64,000 nucleotides of DNA, taken from Streptomyces sp. 840.1. GTDB lineage: Bacteria > Actinomycetota > Actinomycetes > Streptomycetales > Streptomycetaceae. The position numbers and the translations under genes are program-made. Location: contig NZ_RJUU01000001.1 in assembly GCF_003751445.1 (NCBI RefSeq), forward strand, positions 2,051,001 to 2,115,000. The letters run 5' to 3'. This document shows, in pieces, positions 59,791 through 64,000 of the stretch (positions are counted from its first letter, which is position 1; the number at the start of each line of letters is the position of its first letter). The notes under the pieces are model-generated. The model was given only the letters and a program-made list of their open reading frames with translations. It was not told where the DNA came from and made no database searches.

Positions 59791-60084
59791 ATGATCCGCC
59801 ATCTGGTCCTGTTCAAGCTGAACGACGGCGTCGAGCGGGACGACCCCCGGGTCGTCGCGGGGGCCAGGGCCTTCCAGGAGCTGGCGGGCAAGGTCCCCGG
59901 CCTCGAGTTCTGGGAGTGCGCCTGGAACATCACCGACCGGCCGATCGCGTACGACTTCGCGATCAACTCCGCCGTCGCCGACGAGGCCGCGCTGAAGAGC
60001 TACATCGAGCATCCGGCCCACCAGGCGGCCGCCGGTCAGTGGCGCGAATTCGCCACCTGGGTGATCGCCGACTACCCGTTCTGA
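59791..60084 (+). CDS. Dabb-family (stress-responsive alpha/beta barrel) protein
   Basis: A 97-residue protein beginning MIRHLVLFKLNDGVE, with LEFWECAWNITDRP and YDFAINSAVADEAALKSYI, ending HQAAAGQWREFATWVIADYPF: the full ferredoxin-like Dabb fold that dimerises into a barrel. Some plant members are stress-induced; the bacterial role and ligand are not known. AGGAG precedes the ATG. A strong terminator follows within 20 bases, closing the unit with the small membrane protein gene. Confidence 0.9.
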   Translation: MIRHLVLFKLNDGVERDDPRVVAGARAFQELAGKVPGLEFWECAWNITDRPIAYDFAINSAVADEAALKSYIEHPAHQAAAGQWREFATWVIADYPF

Positions 60085-60100
60085 CCCCTTCGGCCCTGCG

Positions 60101-60135
60101 AGCCCCTCACCACAGCGGTGAGGGGCTTTTCTTTG
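60101..60135 (+). terminator. Rho-independent terminator after the Dabb gene
   Basis: AGCCCCTCACC (60101-60111) pairs perfectly with GGTGAGGGGCT (60117-60127) around a 5-base loop and is followed by TTTTCTTT, the clearest intrinsic terminator in the window. Confidence 0.95.
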
Positions 60136-60226
60136 TGTTTAAACCGATTCGATGTCAACACGGCGCAATAGGGTGCTTGCACATAGTGGACATGTCTTGT
60201 GATGCTATGACCGCTTTTGACGGATG

Positions 60227-60245
60227 AGTTGACCGAAGTTGACCG
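60227..60245 (+). promoter_or_regulatory. two AGTTGACCG direct repeats upstream of sigF
   Basis: AGTTGACCG occurs at 60227-60235 and 60237-60245, a 10-base period that puts both on the same face of the helix, 19 bases before the GTG. The site could be an activator or repressor box, or tandem -35-like TTGACC elements. Confidence 0.4.
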
Positions 60246-60263
60246 CAAAGGGGTGGCGTCACC

Positions 60264-61238
60264 GTGCCGGCCAGTACAGCGCCTCAAGTGCCTCCCCAGA
60301 CCGCCCAGCCACCGCAGCAGCAGGCACTGGCGCAGTCACCGCAACAACCGCCTGCACAGTCACCGCAGCAGCCGGTGCCGCAGTCGGTGCAGCAATCACC
60401 GCAGCCGTCGGCGCAGCAGGCGGTGCAGACGATCGAGACCGAGACGCCCGACGACACCGTCACCCCCGCCAGGACCAGGGGCGCGGACACCAGGGCGCTC
60501 ACCCAGGTGCTCTTCGGGCAGCTCAAGGGGCTGGAGCCGGGCACCGCGGAGCACGGCCGGGTCCGGACGGCACTGATCGAGGCGAACCTCCCCCTCGTGC
60601 GCTACGCGGCGGCCCGGTTCCGCAGCCGCAACGAGCCGATGGAGGACGTCGTCCAGGTCGGCACGATCGGCCTGATCAACGCCATCGACCGGTTCGACCC
60701 CGAACGGGGTGTCCAGTTCCCCACCTTCGCCATGCCCACCGTGGTCGGCGAGATCAAGCGGTACTTCCGGGACAACGTGCGCACCGTCCACGTACCGCGC
60801 CGGCTGCACGAGCTCTGGGTCCAGGTCACCGGCGCCACCGAGGACCTGACGACCGCCCACGGCCGCTCGCCCACCACTGCGGAGATCGCCGCCCGGCTGA
60901 AGATCTCCGAGGACGAGGTGCTGGCCTGCATCGAGGCCGGGCGCTCGTACCACGCGACCTCGCTGGAGGCCGCCCAGGAGGGTGACGGGCTGCCCGGACT
61001 GCTCGACCGGCTCGGCTACGAGGACCCCGCCCTGGCCGGTGTCGAGCACCGCGACCTGGTCCGTCACCTGCTCGTGCAGCTGCCCGAACGCGAGCAGCGG
61101 ATCCTGCTGCTGCGCTACTACAGCAATCTGACGCAGTCCCAGATCAGCGCGGAACTGGGTGTGTCGCAGATGCATGTGTCAAGGCTTCTTGCCAGAAGTT
61201 TCGCCCGACTTCGATCCGCAAACAGGATCGAGGCGTAA
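60264..61238 (+). CDS. sigF: RNA polymerase sigma factor SigF (SigB/F/G family)
   Basis: A 324-residue group 3 sigma factor. Residues 1-70 are a Gln/Pro/Ser-rich tail, longer than I recall for other SigF proteins. Region 2 contains [20 protein letters not shown] and [16 protein letters not shown], region 3 [11 protein letters not shown], and region 4 [20 protein letters not shown] plus the [13 protein letters not shown] helix. S. coelicolor SigF acts late in spore maturation and spore pigmentation, and this protein matches my memory of it across the core. GTG 60264 is preceded by AAAGGGG. No anti-sigma or anti-anti-sigma gene is adjacent, as in S. coelicolor. Confidence 0.93.
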   Translation: MPASTAPQVPPQTAQPPQQQALAQSPQQPPAQSPQQPVPQSVQQSPQPSAQQAVQTIETETPDDTVTPARTRGADTRALTQVLFGQLKGLEPGTAEHGRVRTALIEANLPLVRYAAARFRSRNEPMEDVVQVGTIGLINAIDRFDPERGVQFPTFAMPTVVGEIKRYFRDNVRTVHVPRRLHELWVQVTGATEDLTTAHGRSPTTAEIAARLKISEDEVLACIEAGRSYHATSLEAAQEGDGLPGLLDRLGYEDPALAGVEHRDLVRHLLVQLPEREQRILLLRYYSNLTQSQISAELGVSQMHVSRLLARSFARLRSANRIEA

Positions 61239-61240
61239 CC

Positions 61241-61262
61241 GGAACGGGTAGACCGTTCCTTG
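61241..61262 (+). terminator. weak hairpin after sigF
   Basis: GGAACGG (61241-61247) pairs with CCGTTCC (61253-61259) around GTAGA, directly after the sigF stop codon and followed by TTGGG. The stem is short, so it may be only partial. Confidence 0.45.
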
Positions 61263-61320
61263 GGCATTCCCGCCCCGCCACATGCGGCAAACCCCTTGTT
61301 AACTGCACAGACTCACCCAA

Positions 61321-61336
61321 GACTTGTCGACAAGTC
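61321..61336. promoter_or_regulatory. perfect 16-bp palindrome upstream of sigN
   Basis: GACTTGTCGACAAGTC is perfectly two-fold symmetric, AT-richer than its surroundings, and lies 137 bases before the sigN start. Perfect even-length palindromes of this size are typical operators of dimeric helix-turn-helix regulators; the regulator is unknown. Confidence 0.5.
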
Positions 61337-61472
61337 ACTACAGCGTGTTGCCGACATGTGACATTCTGCGGGAACCGCGTTTGCCGCCGCCTCGCTTCCG
61401 GTATTCAGGTGGAGGCTGCGTTCCTCCGATGGTCGCGGCCACCGCGACCGTCCGCGACCTCAAGGGGGTGGC

Positions 61473-62339
61473 ATGTCCGCAGAACAGGGCAGCTCGAAGG
61501 TGCTCACGCTCACCAAGAGCGCACCCGCACCCGTTGTGCTCACCAGCTCGTCGGAAGCCATCGACACCCGCACGCTGTCCCGCTCGCTGTTCGTGCGGCT
61601 CGCCGCACTCGGCCCCGCACCGGGGCCCGATGGAACGGACAGCCCGGAGCGGGCCTATGTGCGGGACACACTCATCGAGCTCAACCTGCCGCTGGTGCGT
61701 TACGCCGCGGCGCGGTTCCGCAGCCGCAACGAACCCATGGAGGACATCGTCCAGGTCGGCACGATCGGCCTGATCAAGGCGATCGACCGGTTCGACTGTG
61801 AACGCGGCGTGGAGTTCCCGACGTTCGCCATGCCCACGGTCGTGGGTGAGATCAAACGCTTCTTCCGCGATACCTCGTGGTCGGTACGGGTGCCCCGCCG
61901 GCTCCAGGAGCTGCGGCTCGCCCTCACCAAGACCAGCGACGAGCTCGCCCAGAAGCTCGACCGCTCGCCGACCGTTCCGGAGCTGGCCAAGGCGCTCGGG
62001 GTCTCCGAGGAGGACGTCGTCGACGGCCTCGCCGTGGGCAACGCCTACACCGCCTCCTCGCTGGACTCCCCCTCGCCCGAGGACGACGGCGGCGAGGGCT
62101 CGCTGGCCGACCGGCTGGGGTACGAGGACTCGGCCCTGGAGGGCGTCGAGTACCGCGAGTCCCTGAAGCCGCTGCTGGCCAAACTCCCGCCCCGGGAGCG
62201 GCAGATCATCATGCTGCGGTTCTTCGCCAACATGACCCAGTCGCAGATCGGCGAAGAGGTCGGCATCTCGCAGATGCACGTCTCGCGCCTGCTGACCCGG
62301 ACGCTCGCCCAGCTCAGGGAGGGGCTCATCGCCGACTGA
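61473..62339 (+). CDS. sigN: RNA polymerase sigma factor SigN (SigB/F/G family)
   Basis: A 288-residue group 3 sigma factor paralogous to sigF upstream (same [15 protein letters not shown] block), but with its own N-terminus MSAEQGSSKVLTLTKS and an acidic loop SPSPEDDGGEGS before region 4. Region 4 reads LPPRERQIIMLRFFANMTQS with the [16 protein letters not shown] helix. It matches my recollection of S. coelicolor SigN, which acts during sporulation, including in the subapical stem compartment. GGGGGTGG precedes the ATG. It is separated from sigF by 234 bases containing the palindrome, so it probably has its own promoter. Confidence 0.92.
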   Translation: MSAEQGSSKVLTLTKSAPAPVVLTSSSEAIDTRTLSRSLFVRLAALGPAPGPDGTDSPERAYVRDTLIELNLPLVRYAAARFRSRNEPMEDIVQVGTIGLIKAIDRFDCERGVEFPTFAMPTVVGEIKRFFRDTSWSVRVPRRLQELRLALTKTSDELAQKLDRSPTVPELAKALGVSEEDVVDGLAVGNAYTASSLDSPSPEDDGGEGSLADRLGYEDSALEGVEYRESLKPLLAKLPPRERQIIMLRFFANMTQSQIGEEVGISQMHVSRLLTRTLAQLREGLIAD

Positions 62340-62397
62340 TTCCGTGTGCGGCCGCACACGGGTTTCGATTTGACGGGCCGTCAGCCACACTGACGCG

Positions 62398-63276
62398 ATG
62401 CGACGTCAGACATTCGGTCCGCACGGCCGCCGGGGCACCCTGATCGCCGCCTCGGCGGCCGTGCTGTGCCTGGGCGGCTCCCTGGCAGGCTGCGGCGACG
62501 GAACGGGCGGCGAGGGCTACACGGCGGTCGGCGCGGCACAGTCGGGCCCCGGAAGGACCCCTTCGGGGGCGGTGGCGCCCTCGGGGAAGGTCACGCTGGT
62601 CCCGCTGGACGGGGACCGGCGCGGGGGCGGCGACGGGAGACCGGGGAGCACCGCACCCTCGGGCTCACCGGGCTCACTGCGCTCACCGGGCTCATCGGCC
62701 AAGGGACGCGGCACCGGAGGGCCGGGCGCACCCGGTACGCCCGGCCGTACGGCGGACGGCACCGGCTCGGGCACCGGCACCGGCTCGGGCGGAGGCGGCA
62801 CGGGCCCCACAGGCGGCTCCGGCGGCTCCAACGGCTCCGGAAGCGGCGGCTCCACCCCGTCCGGCTCCAACGGCCCGGGAGACTCCGGCAGCTCGGGAGG
62901 CTCCAACGGCTCCGGCGGCTCCACCGCCCCCGCCACCCCGCCCGCGCCCGGCTCCACCGCCCCCGCAGGCCCAGCCGTGCTGAAGGTCGGCGCTCCCGGC
63001 CGGGCGGCGGCGGACCACCGCTGGTGCGAGAAGGTGACCGTGGAGTTCCGCAACACCGGTGGCTCACCGGTGCGTTCGGGCACCGTCACCTTCGCCACGC
63101 ACATCATCGGCGGTCTCGGCATCGACTGGGCGACCCGGGAATCGACAGCGCCGCTGCCCGCGCCGATCGACGCGGGAGCGGCGCGGAAGAAGACGTACAC
63201 CGTCTGTATGGACGACTGGCGGGTGCCCCTGGGCATGCATGTCGAGACCCGGGACGTCACCGCCGTCTGGAAGTGA
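62398..63276 (+). CDS. putative secreted lipoprotein with long Gly/Ser linker
   Basis: A 292-residue protein. The signal peptide (RRGTLIAASAAVLCLGG) ends in lipobox SLAGC, so it should be lipid-anchored at Cys32. Residues about 40-195 are Gly/Ser/Thr/Pro-rich linker with SGGSNGSG repeats. The last 95 residues form a compact domain (WCEKVTVEFRNTGGSPVRSG and FATHIIGGLGIDW) resembling an immunoglobulin-like beta-sandwich, with one Cys near each end that could form a disulfide. Function unknown; an envelope surface role is inferred. It follows sigN by 58 bases and may be co-expressed. Confidence 0.78.
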   Translation: MRRQTFGPHGRRGTLIAASAAVLCLGGSLAGCGDGTGGEGYTAVGAAQSGPGRTPSGAVAPSGKVTLVPLDGDRRGGGDGRPGSTAPSGSPGSLRSPGSSAKGRGTGGPGAPGTPGRTADGTGSGTGTGSGGGGTGPTGGSGGSNGSGSGGSTPSGSNGPGDSGSSGGSNGSGGSTAPATPPAPGSTAPAGPAVLKVGAPGRAAADHRWCEKVTVEFRNTGGSPVRSGTVTFATHIIGGLGIDWATRESTAPLPAPIDAGAARKKTYTVCMDDWRVPLGMHVETRDVTAVWK

Positions 63277-63319
63277 CGGGCTGGAAGTGACGGATGGGAC
63301 GGGGTGACCGGAGGGCCGG

Positions 63320-63532
63320 TCAGCCCAGCGCGAGCCAGGCGACCGCGCCGAGAACGATGATCACCGCGACGACGGCGGCGATCAGTCCGGTCCTCGGGCC
63401 GGACGACACGGCCGCGGGCTGCTGCCGGCGCTGCGGCTCGCCCTCGTCGACGAAGGCGCGGAACATCTGCGTGTTGCCTGCCGGGTCGCTTGTGCCCTCG
63501 GGACCCTGCGGGGCGTGGGGGTTGTGTGCCAT
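63320..63532 (-). CDS. small tail-anchored membrane protein
   Basis: A 70-residue protein with a hydrophilic N-terminal 45 residues (AHNPHAPQGPEG, DEGEPQRRQQPAAV) and one C-terminal membrane helix (LIAAVVAVIIVLGAVAWLAL). It is convergent with the lipoprotein gene, 43 bases between stops. ATG 63532 is chosen because upstream in-frame sequence is low-complexity Arg/Pro/Gly. The ribosome site is weak. No family recognised. Confidence 0.65.
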   Translation of the reverse strand: MAHNPHAPQGPEGTSDPAGNTQMFRAFVDEGEPQRRQQPAAVSSGPRTGLIAAVVAVIIVLGAVAWLALG

Positions 63533-64000
63533 GTCGCAGGACCCTAGCGAACTCGGCGCGGGCGCCCAACCCCCGGGGCATTGAAGGCGCGAGGCCGCAG
63601 CGGGGCAAACGGTGCGCAAGCGCCGGGTGGGACTCGGGCGAGGACCGCGCGAGGGGCGGGGACGGCACGGGTGTGCGACGGGGAATCCGCCGGGCCCACC
63701 GGACCCCGCACCGCGCCCCGAACCGCCCCCGGCCCCTCCCCCGGCGCGCAACACCGCTGCGTCCCGGGCCACTTGGGCGTCACGGCCGTCCCCGCCCGCC
63801 CGCCTTCCCGTATATACGCGCGAAGGACGACCGCGCACCGTTCGCCGGCCGCGCGGCAGCGCCGGAGGGGTGTCCCGGCCCACCCGGAATCCGGGTCGCG
63901 GACCGCGTCACCCGAGCCCCTGGTGTGGCAGGAGACACATCCCGTTCCTTACACACCGCAGACGCTGGGGCTTTGACTTCGCCCCTACTCAGCCTTTTGG
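63533..64000. other. 468-bp gene-free right end
   Basis: No convincing coding sequence; short frames on both strands are Arg/Pro/Gly-rich with no ribosome sites. Near the edge AGCCCC (63915-63920) could pair with GGGGCT (63967-63972), with GGTGTG/CACACC inside, a weak possible hairpin. It presumably holds the promoter of the small membrane protein and the end of, or approach to, the next gene outside the window. Confidence 0.6.

Noticed and set aside
63581..63976. Plus-strand frame near the right edge
   Set aside because: Arg/Pro/Ala-rich, no start signal, and overlaps the likely promoter region of the small membrane protein gene.

Overview
High-GC DNA, the gene set and the codon bias all point to a Streptomyces chromosome. 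Diagnostic neighbours are upp, tadA with its partner gene, a tRNA-Ser(CGA), and a sigF-sigN pair whose proteins closely match my recollection of the S. coelicolor SigF and SigN sequences. No database was searched; family names are recognised by eye.

Left flank (1-6951). An ECF42-type sigma factor, cut by the window edge, is followed by an ECF41-type sigma factor with a DoxX-like membrane gene, a HhH-GPD repair protein, a VapB-like small protein, a membrane protein with a LytR_C-like domain, upp on the minus strand, a small repeat-bearing basic protein, and the tadA pair beside tRNA-Ser.

Centre (7005-59264). This is a complete type VII (ESX-like) secretion locus of about 52 kb. Fifteen minus-strand genes run from eccD to a ricin-lectin membrane protein, mostly tightly spaced or overlapping. 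In transcription order they are eccD, eccB, two WXG100-size genes, an acidic helical protein, an AAWKG-type protein with a very long charged helix, a YbaB-like protein, a third WAG-motif protein, an uninterrupted 8,749-residue giant, three paralogous T7SS-associated proteins with a coupled small ORF, a protein ending in an ADP-ribosyltransferase-like domain, and the lectin protein. On the plus strand are eccC, with three P-loop ATPase domains, and an 1,102-residue fusion of a parallel beta-helix to two CbxX/EccA-type AAA domains. A mycosin-like protease lies convergent to eccC. I see no eccE gene.

The giant is read as a multi-domain T7SS substrate or toxin. It has a helical WXG100-like N-terminus, a 540-residue Pro/Ser linker, two copies of a roughly 800-residue block that each hold a His-Cys caspase-like site, a HEFAH zincin, a Cys-His-Asp papain-like site, two ART modules with ExE motifs, and a third His-Cys site between the ARTs.

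Right flank (59616-64000). A small membrane protein, a Dabb-family protein, sigF, sigN, a putative lipoprotein and a small tail-anchored protein return the window to ordinary Streptomyces core content. The secretion locus may have been inserted between the tadA/tRNA-Ser and sigF/sigN groups, but no attachment-site repeat was found.
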